From Ligustrum vulgare (taxonomy: Eukaryota; Streptophyta; Magnoliopsida; Lamiales; Oleaceae): a DNA stretch of 64,000 bases. The DNA is taken from the NCBI GenBank assembly GCA_963555705.1, contig OY743169.1, positions 5,456,014 through 5,520,013 on the forward strand, read 5' to 3'. A model generated the notes under the pieces. It was not told where the DNA came from. It worked only from the letters and a program-made list of their open reading frames with translations, and searched no databases. Of the stretch, positions 1 to 12,489 are shown in pieces. How positions within the stretch are numbered: position 1 is the first letter of the stretch; every line of letters begins with the position of its first letter. A program made the translations under genes and the position numbers.

Positions 1-150
1 TTTGAATATGTCGAGGTTGAACATTTTGGTTTATTGTGGCATTTTGATTCTTCCTACATGTTGGCTAAGTCCAATTTATAGGGGAGGTTCTGCCAAAATT
101 TTTGTAGGTTTTGTAAATAAAAAATGAAACTTATAATTTAAAGTGATTTT
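1..150. repeat. CACTA-associated intron-like segment
   Basis: No gene is visible. The stretch around 68-106 (core AATTTATAGGGGAG, then a GTAGG end) closely resembles 13445-13485, which lies in an intron of the Ulp1-like gene of the CACTA element. This suggests the window opens inside CACTA-derived DNA, so the true left end of the element could lie outside the window. Confidence 0.45.
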
Positions 151-354
151 CACTAGTACAGAATTCACCATACTAAATAAATAATTAAATAGAATATATT
201 CATCCTAATAAAATTATGAAGTTTCCAACCTAATAAATTATCGTATTTAATTTCAATTATTAATATATAGTTGGTTTAAGGTTGTATCCTGAAAAATATT
301 AACTCAAAACTAATAATTTTTTTTAATTATATCTTCACATATAGGTCATTAGAT

Positions 355-3300
355 ATGGATCGAGGTTAGATGCATGGCAGGCGTTATAGACATGAATATG
401 TAAAACATGTTGAAGAGTTTATGAAATGTGCGGACGAACATAAGAGAAAGAAAGGTGAAACAATGATTTTGTGTCCTTGTTATGATTGTAAGAATCTGAG
501 AAAATTTCGTAATTTTGATCAAGTGAAGAGTCATTTGATTCGTCGTGGGTTTAAGGAAAGTTATACACGATGGATATGGCAGGTAAGAGTATGCTTCCCA
601 GGACGAGCACTTGTGACAATGTTGGTGATCAGTAGGAGAATAATTTGAGCAATATTGGTGAGAATGATGTGAAAAATGATGAGAATGATATGATAGACGA
701 AATGATGCGTGATATACAAGGGGAATACATTTAAAAGCCTTATGTATTAGATAGTTTGTTCAACGATTCTGATAAGCCTTTGTTTTCTGATTGTAATAAA
801 TTCACAAAATTGTCTGCTATACTGAAATTGTATAACTTGAAAGCAAACAATAGGTGGAGTGATAAGAGTTTCACGGCATTATTAGAACTGTTACGAGATA
901 TGCTTCCGAAAGATAACGAAATTCCTAGTTTAATCTACGAGGCAAAGAAATTGTTGTGCCCGATGGGTATGGAAATCGAGAGAATACATGCATGTCCAAA
1001 TGATTCTATACTGTATCGAAATGATTACAAGGACTTGCATTTATTTCTAAAGTGTGGGGCATCACGGTATAAGCAAAAGAACGTGAATGATAATTGTGGT
1101 GATAAGAAAATCCCTCCAGCAAAGGTGTTATAGTATTTACCTGTAATACCAAGATTTAAACGTTTGTTTGCCAATGAAAAGGATGCAAAGAACTTGCGGT
1201 GGCATGCCGACGGGAGAAAAGAAGATGAAAAACTAAAACACGTGGCCGATTCTCCTCAATGGAGAAATATTAATAGGCTGTTTCCTGAATTTGGGGGCGA
1301 AGATAGAAATCTTGGGCTGAGACTATGTACAGATGGAATGAACCCACACGGTAACATGAGTAGTCGACATAGCACTTGGCCGATTCTTTTGACGATTTAC
1401 AATCTTCCTCCTTAATTATGTATGAAGCGCAAGTATATCATGTTATCTTTGTTAATATCAGGGCCTACACAACTGGGGAATGACATAGATGTTTACCTAG
1501 CCCCACTAATTGAAGATTTAAGACTGTTTTGGGATGAAGGCGTGTCGGTATTTGATGCACATACTCAGATGAATTTCACCTTACGTGCTATGATATTTTG
1601 CACCGTAAATGATTTTTCAGCTTATGGTAACTTGTCAGGTTATACTAACAAATGACCTAAAGCATGTCCCGTTTGTGAAGAAGACACGATTGATCTTTGG
1701 TTGAAAAACTGCAAGAAAAATGTCTTTGTGAATCATAGAAGATTTCTCCCCACTGACCACCCTTATCGCAAGAAGAAAAAGCCATTTAATGAAAAAATCG
1801 AGGCTCGAGCAGCTTGCTTACCGTTAACAGGAGGTGAGGTATATGAACGAGTTAAAAATATTGATGTTTTGTTTGGAAAAACTTTTAAGCCTCCTCAGAA
1901 GTGTTTTTGGAAGAAGAGGTCCATATTCTGGGATCTACCTTATTGGCAACACTTATCTGTAAGGCATTGTCTTGATGTAATGCACGTGGATAAAAATGTT
2001 TTGTGATAACATCATTGGGACATCGTTGAACATTCAAGGAAAGACGAAAGATGGTATTAAAGTCAGGAAGGACATGGTAGAAATGGAGATACGGGATCAA
2101 TTAGCACCGCAAAAGTCGAAAAAATGTACTTATTTACCCCCAGCTTGCTATACTTTGTCGAGAAAAGAGAAAACAAGTTTTTGTGAGTGCCTACATGCTA
2201 TTAAGGTTCCATCTGGGTACTCATCAAACATTAAAAGTCTTGTGTCGATGAAGGACTTAAAATTGGTTGGTATGAAGTCTCATGATTGTCATGTCTTAAT
2301 GCAACAATTGTTACCAGTAGCAATTCGAGGCATTCTCCTAAAACATATTAGACAAGTCATTATAAAACTTTGTTTTTTCTTCAATGTAATTTGCAGCAAA
2401 TTTGTTGACCCGGAGGCTTTGGATGATTTGTAGGCCGATATTATTATCACTTTATGTCAATTTGAAATGTATTTTCCACCATCATTTTTTGACATTATGG
2501 TGCACTTACTTGTTCACTTGGTGAGTGAAATTAAGATCTGTGGTCTAGTATTCTTGAGGTATATATATCCATTTGAGAGATACATGGGTATATTGAAAGG
2601 ATATGTGAGAAATCGATCTCGACCTGAAGGCAGTATCATTGAAGGTTATGTTGTTGAGGAGTCTATTGGATTTTTTACTGATTACCTAGATGACGTTGAG
2701 ACTATTGGTGTTCTTAAATCTCGACATGATGGAAGACTTGGAGGTAAAGGTACGATTGGATGCAAGTCAATCGTCCCCAATGTTGAATTGCGAGATAAAT
2801 CACACCTCCTTGTATTACAACATCTTCATAAAGTTCATCCATATTTGGACGAGCATATGTCCATCATAAGGCAGCAGAATCCTTCAAAAGTTGAAAGGTG
2901 GGTAACTAATCAACACAATCGTTCATTTGCAAAATAGTTCAAATATAAAGTCATGAAAGAATTGTCAAAAATTCCGAATACCATTGTTGAAACCGAAAAG
3001 TGGTTAGCGTACGGTCCTAGCACGATTGTGGGGTCATATGAAGCATATGACATTAATGGGTATACGTTTTACACTAAACGTCAAGATGATAAGAGTGCGG
3101 TGCAAAATGATGGAGTGACACAAGTAGCAATATCAAGAGATTTTTCAAGTGCTAAAGATACAATGCCAATAGATGCCTCGATGTCCTATTATGGTATCAT
3201 TGAAGATATTTGGAAACTTGATTACAGGGAGTTCAAGTTTCCTCTCTTCCAATGTAAATGGGTTGATAACCGACGGGGTGTTCGGGTGGATGAATTATGT

Positions 3301-3606
3301 TTCACTTTGGTGAATTTTGGACCGCTGGGTTATCTAGACAAGCCATTCATACTTACATCACAAGCCAAACATGTATTTTATGTTCTTGATCCTGCCGATA
3401 CTAAGTGGTCAATCGTCCTTCAAGGCAAGAGACGCATTGTTGGGATTGGTGATGTAGTAGATGAAGAAGATTATGATCACTTTGATGAAACCCCTCCATT
3501 TTCTATTGGTATACAAAGGAGTGCAACTTTAGGGGAAGATAACATTGAATCAAATTACATGCGTTGGGATCATGAAGAAGGATTATGGATTGACCGCCGT
3601 TCTTGA
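355..3606 (+). pseudogene. TNP2-like CACTA transposase, broken
   Basis: This is the transposase of a CACTA element, which would cut and join the element ends in the nucleus. Reading starts at ATG 355, just after an acceptor-like TATAG, and hits an in-frame TAG at 367. The order follows the family. A transposase-associated domain occupies about 370-590 (EYVKHVEEFMKCA, then CPCYDCKN). The TNP2 core spans about 900-2000 (LCPMGMEIERIHACPND, RWHADGR, LCTDGMNP, HCLDVMHVDKNV). A DUF4218-like part covers about 2000-2935 (YPFERYMGILKGYVRNRSRP), and a DUF4216-like part about 2950-3600 (FPLFQCKWVD, VFYVLDPADTKWSI). It cannot make protein: there are stops at 367, in 640-735, near 1131 and near 1655, and a one-base T-run shift near 1997 between the HVDKNV and CDNIIG frames. 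Confidence 0.85.
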
Positions 3607-3715
3607 TTATTAATTGTGTGAGTTCATTTACACATTCTTGCTTATAACTTTCTTTTAGTCTTTGTGTATGCTCTATACGTTGTTAATAATTTCATTTGTG
3701 ATTTTGATAAAATAA

Positions 3716-3720
<5 letters not shown>

Positions 3721-3791
<71 letters not shown>
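3721..3791. repeat. (TA)n microsatellite
   Basis: About 70 bases of uninterrupted TA dinucleotide between the TNP2 remnant and the start of the second CACTA gene. Confidence 0.95.
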
Positions 3792-3794
<3 letters not shown>

Positions 3795-3893
3795 ATTGTT
3801 ATATGCGCAGGTACGTGCACAGTAGTCTCAATATAATGGCCGAGTCTTCAGTATCTTCAGATGATTATCGTACTACCCACACAAAAAGGACTA

Positions 3894-3900
3894 GAGGGCC
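3894..3900. repeat. 7-bp target-site duplication, left copy
   Basis: GAGGGCC directly precedes the hAT-like element and recurs at 10706-10712 after it. Removing the insert and one copy restores the reading frame of the CACTA gene. Confidence 0.8.
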
Positions 3901-3945
3901 TAGGGATGACAATAATATCCACGTACCCAAAACCCGTTGGGTACC

Positions 3946-5573
3946 TGTTCGCTCAAAATAGTGTACCGCAAGAGCACGGGTCGCGTACAAGTAATAAAGT
4001 GGACTTTTTGAGTCCGGATTGTCGATCCCACGAGGAATGTATACTCTATTATACTCTAATTAATTTAATCTTAACAAATGAAACACACAATTAAAAGATG
4101 GATTTTTGACAATTCTAAATTAACGAAACAAATGTTAAACCAAATTAAAATGAGGAAAATGAAAGATAAAATAGTTGGGATTCATTATTTCACTTCACTC
4201 TCGCTTAAGTAATTTCTCAACACATGTAAATTAATAAATTACTCATTTACAATGTTAGACACGATTTTCCAAGTTTAGCCAATTACCTCTCTCGAGTGAA
4301 ATTAACTCTAATCAATTGGTTTAACCTACTATATCTCTATGTCGATTAAAGCACAATCAATTGCATTAACTCTTTATGAAAATAGCTCAATGGATCATTT
4401 AAGGTTTAAGGTATATCTCTATCCTTAACAAGAACCTAGAGCATTTGTTATTTGGTCTAAAATGCACAATATCTCTCGATTACCATACACTTCACAAAAC
4501 ATATATTTGGTGATCAATCAAACACATGGAATAATCTCAATAACAAACACACATGAAATAAGCTCAAAATTAATAAACAAACATTAAAATTACTTAAACT
4601 AAGTTAAGCTACATCAATCATCCCAATATAAAACAATTAGCCCATTGTATAAATATTGCACAAAAGTTGAGGTTTACAAAAATACATCACAAAATATAGA
4701 AATCAAAGATTAAAAATACAAGATAATGAAATAAATCACTTACCTTAATTTTTGCCCCAGAATTCCTTGAACTTTGATTTGTATTTCCACTTGAATTCTT
4801 GCTTCTTTGATCCAATGGGTGCTAGCAACTTGAAATCAAAAATAAACTACAAACTAAATTACAAACAAAACAAAACAAAGAAAAGAAAAGAAAAGAAAAG
4901 AAAAGAAAAACAAAAAGAAAAAAAGAAAATGAGAGAAAAAGGTTTTTGGATGAAAAAATGGAGTAAAAAGTTATGAACCATAACCAAAAAGTGCACTAAA
5001 AACCCCCCCCCCCCCATTTTCGCGTAGATCCGCCTTCTCTGCATTTGGGTCGAACCGGGTCGGCCCAAATTATTTTTCAAAATTATGACCACGCGATCGC
5101 GTGGCTGAATGCCTCGCGATCGCATTGTTAGGCTAAAAACTCTCGGGTTGATTTTTTGCCTGATTTCACGAACGCGACCTGGTCGAGACACGCGATCGCG
5201 TGTTTCACCTGGAAGCTCCATCCTTCCATGATTTGCAATTGGGTCCTTCAACTTCTGGTCTTCTTCAATTTAGTCCTCGAATTTTTACTTTTATTACAAC
5301 TATGCCCCTGAAATATTTGCATCTTTAGTCCTCCAACTTTCTGAGATGTTGCAATTGAGTCCCCGAACTTTTAATTTCTTTCAATTAGGTCCTTGAATAT
5401 CAAAATTGCTCCTTTTTTTCGCTCAATTGCTCTCCAATCTTGTCCATTTTCTTTCCAATTGAGGTTGTACCTAATTGTACAAGATAAACACAATTTATAA
5501 GTAGAAATTCGGTCAATTTGTCAATTAAATTGTCGATTTAAAAGCAAAATAAGTGTATAAAACACACTTATCA
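3946..5573 (-). repeat. 3' LTR of the inner retrotransposon
   Basis: Homologous along its length to 8640-10226. It differs by substitutions, an expanded AAAAG run near 4876-4915 and a poly-C run near 5005-5014. It holds several GCGATCGC-like motifs near 5090-5200. Confidence 0.9.
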
Positions 5574-7680
5574 CACCCCCAAACTTGAGCTTTTGCTCGT
5601 CTTAAGCAAAATTATCAACTAGTGCAATCAAGTAACATGAAATATAGATCAACAATGTTAGATAACTTACAAATTTCTCATGAGTGTAAAATTGTATAAT
5701 CAATTCAAAAGTATGATTCCAAACAATGCTACCAAAAATTAGTTTAGCTTATCCGATGTTCGATCGGTGTGTGTGTGCAAAGTCACTTTCAATTGTCAAT
5801 TAAGTTTCGAGAATATTGATGAGTAAAGAGATTTCAAGTCAAAACAAACCCACCATTAGTGGTCAATTCTTTTTCTTTCCCACTAGTGACATTCATCCCC
5901 CAATAAATATATTTCTTTCCTCTCCCAAGATCCAATTCTAGAGGGTACTCTCAAATCACTCTTTTCTTTTTCCACTCTAGTTTGGGTGCGTTTTACCGAC
6001 AATTTTGAAAATTTAGAAATGCACTGACTCTCCACTAAATGAGTGCTTCGACATTTAAGTTTATACTAAGCAATTCAAACCCACTATTAATCTAAGCCCT
6101 TATGCAAGTACAGATGCGTGATTTCTAAAACCTAACTTGATGAATGCTCGTGCCTTCCCCACTCCCTTAAGCTTTCTAATTAACCCATGTAGCGAGCTTT
6201 AGGTCGGCAACTCCCCGATTGTTTTAAGATCAAAGGGTACCAGGTTTCAAAATACCCCTACGGACTTAATAACTCGAGTAAAAAAGGCTACGAAGTGAGG
6301 TAGACTTATTAAGCAAATGCAATGATGATGTGCTCTCTTTTTTTCAAAGTGTGTGTGTGTACCCTACTCATTAAGCTTTCTAATTGACCCGTGTTGCGAG
6401 CTTTAGGCCGGTGACTCCCAAGTTTCAAACTTAAGGTACCAAGTTTCAAGATACTCCTACGGGCTTAATTACTCGAGTCAAAAAGGCTTTGAAATAGGGT
6501 AATGCAATGCAAAAATTAAAATGGGGTTAGAAATTTAGCATACGGTCATTACTTAGCTTATACTTGGCGAAATACACTCCACACAAAATTTATTTCCAAC
6601 ATGCATGGAATCACCACACGTCTAGACCATCTCCTTCACCGGGTCGATCACCCCCAAACTTGTCTTACATTAGGATCAAGAGATTTAGAGCATTACGAAA
6701 AATTTGATAGGTTGATAAAAATTAAAATACAAGCTCACAACCTAATTCTTCTACTCCATTAACCCATTCACCCTTCAACAATTCCCAAACTTCACCAACA
6801 ATCAATCATGACTATTGTGCTCAAGATAAATATGATCTTGCATGGATAAGCATTTTGTAAAAATAGACACAAGTAGCATATTGGTCATAAATCATGAATC
6901 AATAACAATTTTAAACATCTAAGTAATCCTGACCTGCAAGGCTATCTAACATGTCAATACACAATAAGAAATCACCCCTAAACTTGAAATGCACATTGTT
7001 CTCAATGTGTAAAATAAAATCAAAGTAAGAGGAAAGAAGTTGCTAGACATCCCAAGAAGTGGTGGGACACTCATAAGTAGTCTTGGGTATGTGAACATCT
7101 CATTGCAAGCACCAATAATTCACCCCTAAACTTGTGTTGAAGCCCCCAATCGATTTAGCACAATTTTCTCCAATGAGATATTTCACCGAACACCTTGTGA
7201 GCATCCTATGAAAACACAAGAAAAAAGTAGATATTAAATGGTGAATGATCCAAAAATTTAAATCACATTCAACATCTCAATTCTATCTCATCAATCCAAT
7301 ATAATTTTCCCATCCACCTCAACATTAAATCCCGTTTGAAGATAAAATATACTATGCAACAAGTGATTTAAAAATGAGTTTTAAGCAAATATTTGACTTT
7401 GAAAGTTTGATATGAGAATATTCTAGAATTAAATGAGAATTTATTGGAGCTATTTTACACTACCCAACTTGAGGAAAATAAATGTGGAAGATAGAGACTT
7501 GGGCCTAACCAACTTATTTGCAATAAAGTAAATAAAATGCAAAAAAAAATAAAAATAAAGCAAGTAAAGGATAGAGAATGAGGTGCCTCCCATTAAGCAC
7601 TTATTTTAAAGTCATTAGCTCGACTCTCCGCATATATTCTTCATGGCATTCTAAATATAGCTTTTGATGCCTTCCCCATT
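5574..7680. other. Non-coding internal region of the LTR element
   Basis: No supported gene. The polypurine tract lies at the left edge: read on the minus strand, CAAGTTTGGGGGTG directly precedes the LTR start. Degenerate copies of this CCCCCAAACTTG motif recur near 6650, 6975 and 7120. Two similar blocks of about 100 bp (near 6170-6290 and 6370-6490, sharing TTAAGCTTTCTAATT and GCGAGCTTTAGG) form an imperfect tandem duplication. Confidence 0.6.
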
Positions 7681-7764
7681 TTGCTTCTTTTGACTTTGCC
7701 CCACTCTTCATTGATTCGAAATACTTGCACATTACCTCTTCCAATGTCATGGGACTTGCCTATT

Positions 7765-8172
7765 CTATCCAATGTCATGGGACTTGCCTATTCTATCCAA
7801 TTCAAACTCAACAATGTAGACTTGCTCCTCCTCAAGTGGCTTAATCACAAATTCTATTATTGGACAATCAATGAAGTTGAAAGAATTTGATTTGATCTCT
7901 TCCTCATTAATTTCCACTTCTCCAAGTGATTCTTTTGTGATTAAATTATCATTCTCTTCAAGCGCATCTCCATTAGTTGATGTCTCCTTAGATTGAATGA
8001 CCGATCCAAAATTTGAATCCATGGGAAATGGCAAGTTTTTCCTATTAATCCCTAAGAGTGGATTATACCCCCCACATTTGAAATCCTTCCCAATACATGT
8101 AATCTCCCATAAGCATATCATCCTCATCCAACATGGCAAGTTCATTGTAATACTTTTCAAGTACATTCTCAT
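7765..8172 (-). CDS. Unknown ORF in the gag-less LTR element (135 codons)
   Basis: An open frame on the element's sense strand with an acidic central part (EENDN, EVEINEEEIKS). No domain is recognised. It lies near the 5' side of the internal region, where gag normally begins, and may be a gag remnant or a chance frame. A near-exact 28-bp tandem duplication (about 7741-7797) lies inside it. Confidence 0.25.
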   Translation of the reverse strand: MRMYLKSITMNLPCWMRMICLWEITCIGKDFKCGGYNPLLGINRKNLPFPMDSNFGSVIQSKETSTNGDALEENDNLITKESLGEVEINEEEIKSNSFNFIDCPIIEFVIKPLEEEQVYIVEFELDRIGKSHDIG

Positions 8173-8215
8173 TCAATAATGGAGGACCATCTCCCAAAAG
8201 AGTGATGTCCTCATC

Positions 8216-8437
8216 CTAATTATCCGGTACACAATCTTCCAAGAACATGTAACTCACATCCGATGTGTCAATTGCTTGCTTTCGGCATTTCAAATATCGT
8301 CTAAACTCAATAAGTTTCGACGTACGCAATCTATTGCCCGAATACAAACATAGTCCGTTACAATGCATCATATAACAAATTTCACAACTTGAATATTCTT
8401 CAAGCATGTATTCATCACCCATGTTGAGATTGTTCAT
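8216..8437 (-). CDS. Unknown small ORF in the gag-less LTR element (73 codons)
   Basis: First open frame after the primer site on the element's sense strand; it starts MNNLNMGDEYMLEEYS and contains several Cys and Tyr. No family recognised. Its position suggests a leader or gag-start remnant; coding status is uncertain. Confidence 0.2.
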   Translation of the reverse strand: MNNLNMGDEYMLEEYSSCEICYMMHCNGLCLYSGNRLRTSKLIEFRRYLKCRKQAIDTSDVSYMFLEDCVPDN

Positions 8438-8616
8438 TGCAATTGCTTTCCTATTTTACCAATATTAGAATCAAATATGCATAGAAAGAAAGCCAAATAC
8501 AAGAGAGATTATAATTGTGGTGGTTAACCAAAGGTAACAAAATAAAACATAAAAGAAAAATAATTACAAGTTGTTAAAACTAAAATTAACTAAAGTAATA
8601 ATCAAAGAAAAACATT

Positions 8617-8633
8617 CCCGGACAACGACGCCA
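8617..8633 (-). other. Primer-binding site (tRNA-Asp type)
   Basis: Minus strand reads TGGCGTCGTTGTCCGGG, six bases from the LTR edge. It is close to the complement of the plant tRNA-Asp 3' end, the primer used by many plant Tat/Athila-type Ty3/gypsy elements. It fixes the element's orientation. Confidence 0.7.
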
Positions 8634-8639
8634 AAAATT

Positions 8640-10226
8640 TGTTCGTTCAAAATAGTGTACCGCAAGCGCACGAGTCGCGTACAAGTAATAAAGTGGACTT
8701 TTTGAGTCCGGGTTGTCGATCCCACGAGGAATATATACTCTATTATACTCTAGTTAATTTAATCTTAACAAATGAAACAAACAATTAAAAGATGAATTTT
8801 TGACAATTCTAAATTAACGAAACTAATGTTAAATCAAATTAAAATAAGGAAAATGAAAGATAAAATAGTTGGGATTCATTATTTCACTTAACTCTCATTT
8901 AAGTAATTTCTCAACACATGCAAATTAATAAATTACTCATTTACAATGTTAGACCCGATTTTCCAAGTTTAGCTAATTACCTCTCTCGAGTGAAATTAAC
9001 CATAATCAATTGGTTTAACCTACTATATCTCTATGTCGATTAAAGCTCAATGAATTGCATTAACTCTTTGTGAAAATAGCTCAATGGATCATCTAGGGTT
9101 TAAGGTATATCTATATCCTTAACAAGAACCTAGAGCATTTGTTATTTGGTCTAAAATGCACAATATCTCTCGATTACCATACACTTCAAAAAACATATAT
9201 TTGGTGATCAATCAAACACATGGAATAATCTCAATAACAAACACACATGAAATAAGCTCAAAATTAATAAACAAACATTAAAATTACTTAAACTAAGTTA
9301 AGCTACATCAATCATCCCAACATAAAACAATTAGCCCATTGTATAAATATTGCACAAAAGTTGAGGTTTACAAAAATACATCACAAAATATAGAAATCAA
9401 AGATTAAAAATACAAGATAATGAAATAAATCACTTCCCTTGATTTTTGCCCCAAAATTCCTTGAACTTTGATTTGTATTTCCACTTGACTTCTTGCTTCT
9501 TTGATCCAATGGGTGCTAGCAACTTGAAATCAAAAATAAACTACAAACTAAATTACAAACAAAACAAAAAAAAAGAAAAGAAAAGAAGAAGAAAATGGGA
9601 GAAAAAGATTTTTGGATGAAAAAATGGAGTAAGTTATGAACCCTAGCCAAAAAGTGCCCTAAAAAACCCCCATTTTCGCGTAGATCCGCGTTCTCAGCAT
9701 TTGGGTCGAACCGGGTCGGCCCAAATTATTTTTCAAAATTATGACCACGTGATCGCGTGGCTGAATGCCTCGCGATCACATGGTTAGGCTGAAAACTCTC
9801 GGGTTGATTTTTGGCCTGATTTCGCGAACACGACCTGGTCGAGACACGCGATCACATGGTTCACCTGGCAGCTATGTCCTTCCATGATTTGCAATTGAGT
9901 CCTCCAACTTCTGGTCTTCTTCAATTTAGTCCTCGAATTTTGACTTTTATTACAACTATGCCCTGAAATATTTGCATCTTTATTCCTCCAACTTTCTGAG
10001 ATATTGCAATTGAGTTCCCGAACTTTTGATTTCTTTCAATTAGGTCCTTGAACATCAAAATTGCTCCTTTTTCGCTCAATTGCTCTCCAATCTTGTCAAT
10101 TTTCTTTCCAATTGAATTTGTACCTAATTGTACAAGATAAACACAATTTATAAGTAGAAATTCGTTTAATTTGTCAATTAAATTGTCGATTTAAAAGCAA
10201 AATAAGTGTGTAAAACACACTTATCA
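8640..10226 (-). repeat. 5' LTR of the inner retrotransposon
   Basis: Begins TGTTCGTTC and ends CACTTATCA, paired with 3946-5573. It is the promoter-bearing LTR by orientation. Confidence 0.9.
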
Positions 10227-12489
10227 GTATCCGACACAAATGAGTGGAAATTACCTTACCCAATGGGTTGTGAGTAGGGTATGGATATAGATTTTAAAAC
10301 CCGACATGGGTATGGGTAGGGTATGTGTATTGTAGAAAAACCCATACCCAACCCATATATCCATTAATTTTTTTCAAAAAATTATTGTATTTAAATTTTA
10401 ACAGTATATAATTTTGGACAAGTAGGCTATTTGATATTTGCTTATTTTTGTACAATTGAAGTCTATTTATTTTTGGACAATAGATGTTGTTATATTTTTA
10501 CTTCATTATCAATGCCAAAAAAAAAAAAATTAAAATTAAAATACGTAACGGTTTAAATGGGTATAAAAATATACTCGCACCCTATCCGCACCTAACCCGC
10601 AACTCTTAAGTGGGTATATGGGTAGGGTATGGGTATTATAAATCTCTAGTGGGTAGGGTATGAGTTTTCCAAACCGGCCCCATACCCTACCCATTGCCAT
10701 CTCTTGAGGGCCAACAATGTGCAAGAAAATGAAGAAGACGGGGGAAATGAATGTTATCAAGTTCGATGAGATAAAGAGGCCAATCGGACCAGGCAAGAAG
10801 AACTTCCAAAATTATGTCGGGTGTTTGGTCCGTATTCACGTTGACATAAACACTAGCGATTGGCACAAGGTTGATCAAGGCCTAAAGGGCATGATGTGGG
10901 AAGAAATAAATGTACTATCACTTCATACATAGTTAATTGATAATGTTTCGTAATTTTTTTTATAACATCGCATATTATATTTGCCTTTCAGAAGGAATTC
11001 AACATCCTCGATGACTCGACGAAAAAAAAAGGTTATGACAGTTGTGGGGATGCAATGGAAAGATTTCAAGACTCGGCTGGTTCATGATTACATTACACAT
11101 GACCACCCAAAATATACATCTCCTACGCAACTTTATGATTTTATAATTGAAGAGCAATGGGAGTTGTTCAAGAAAGAACGCTAGACGAAAAAATTTAAGG
11201 TATATTTAAATGTACGCATGTGATTTATTGAGTTGAAAACTAAATACATGATGTGACATTTTTCAGGAGAAAAGTAAGAAGGCCAGGGATGCTCAATTGC
11301 GAAACTAGCATCCACATTATATGGGCTCAGCTGGTTATGCGGGGATGAAGCCACAGTGGCTAGTTAGTGATCCACTATATTTTAGTTCTTTATGCGACAT
11401 GATTAGCTCATCAATTGTAAGTGAGAATTGAAATTTAGATTGGATTCGAGCTAAATCCAAGAAGAAAGAAGATGGAAGTTATTATATCTCCAACGAGAAA
11501 ACGAGGGGGGTGTTTGACAAAATTTTAAGTATATCATCATTCTTTTTTCATACTTTAAATTCAAATTTACTTAAATACTTATATTTAGTTTTCATTTTTT
11601 TAATAGGTTGAAAAGGCTGAGCAGGCCACGCAGGGGACATTTGTGGCAAGTAGACATCATGATATCTTAAGTGAAGCCCTTGGTAAGGCGGATCACCCTG
11701 GTAGGCTGAGGGGGTATGACGTCTATGTGACCACGATGGATGTTTACAGCAGGCCTGATGATTACATTAGACGATCGTGTGGGGTCGTCTCAGTAGACGA
11801 TATTAAGGATATGATTAGGTCAGAGATGGAGGATAGTATTGCCGAGCGAGTCAGGCATCAGACCATATCGGAGATGTAGAGTAAATTTGATACTATGCAG
11901 AGGGAGTACCATAGCATGCAGACTAAATACGATGCTATCCTCCAGCGCCTGGGCTTAAATGTTGAGGCCGAGGTGGATGTAACTCCACAGCCCTGACCAC
12001 CAACTCGCAGCAGTTGCCACTCCGTGGATCCATATCCATTTAATGGACTTCAGGTATTTAATGTTAAGTTATTTAGAATTTTTTAACATTAATTATGTTA
12101 TTTAAACTGCGAGTGTCTAACATATATGTTCAATGATATTGTACAATAGAAAATGACTCCTTGTCGTCTCGCCATAAGTCTTAATGGTGAGAAATAAATA
12201 GTGGCGAGCGGGATGGTTTATCCAGCCGGACCCGAGACATTGGTACATCATCAACCTCTTTGGCCTGATCATATTAAGGTGTCCATTGACCACGTTGTTG
12301 ATGGTGCAGAAGCGTTCTATATTCAAGTGCCATCTCAACACCACACCACGGTGGGGGAAGCTATTGGAAGCTTTTTTACAATGGCCTAAAGAGTTGGTGA
12401 TTTTTAGAGAAGTAATAATGTTTATTTATATAAAATTTTTGTAAATATTAATTTCTTTTAAATTTGTATAACACGTTAAGATGATAAAA

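Larger units (their letters stand above)
3946..10226 (-). mobile_element. LTR retrotransposon lacking gag-pol, minus orientation
   Basis: Two direct repeats of about 1.6 kb (3946-5573 and 8640-10226) start with TGTTCG and end with CTTATCA. The flanks are GTACC (3941-3945) and GTATC (10227-10231), a 5-bp target duplication with one mismatch. The primer-binding site sits beside the right LTR on the minus strand and a G-rich polypurine tract beside the left LTR, so the element reads right to left. The internal 3.07 kb has no recognisable gag, protease, RT or integrase, so it must have been mobilised in trans. The LTRs differ by many scattered substitutions and small indels, so it is not recent. 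Confidence 0.85.
3901..10705. mobile_element. Non-autonomous hAT-like element, split by an LTR retrotransposon
   Basis: The left end is TAGGGATGACAAT and the right end ATTGCCATCTCTT, an imperfect terminal inverted repeat of about 13 bp. The flanking direct repeat is GAGGGCC (7 bp; 8 bp with one mismatch), which fits hAT-type insertion. Without the inner retrotransposon (3946-10226) the element is only about 524 bp. It has no ORF and is rich in GGGTA/TACCC repeats that face each other across it. It is therefore a MITE-like derivative that depended on transposase from elsewhere. Confidence 0.7.
3837..12395 (+). pseudogene. Second CACTA transposase-like gene (Transposase_24/TNPA-type), split by an insertion
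   Basis: The first exon starts at ATG 3837 (MAESSVSSDDYRTTH) and breaks at 3900, where a transposable element is inserted. It resumes at 10706 in the same frame, giving KRTRGP then TMCKK across the target duplication. Further pieces lie at 10706-10910, 10992-11200 (QWKDFKTRLVHDYI), 11267-11530 (HPHYMGSAGYAGMKPQW), 11608-12000 (HDILSEALGKADHPGRLRGY) and 12150-12395 (VHHQPLWPDHIKVSIDHVVDG), with intron-like gaps. These motifs are typical of the plant Transposase_24 family found with TNP2. Damage includes an extra A in the nine-A run at 11022-11030, a TAG near 11307, a TAG near 11878 and a T-run shift near 12375. No working protein is possible. Confidence 0.75.

Noticed and set aside
4752..5251. 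ORFs within the inner element's LTR (4752-4976, 4859-5251)
   Set aside because: Lys/Glu- or Phe-rich translations of an AAAAG repeat; the homologous frame is not kept in the other LTR.
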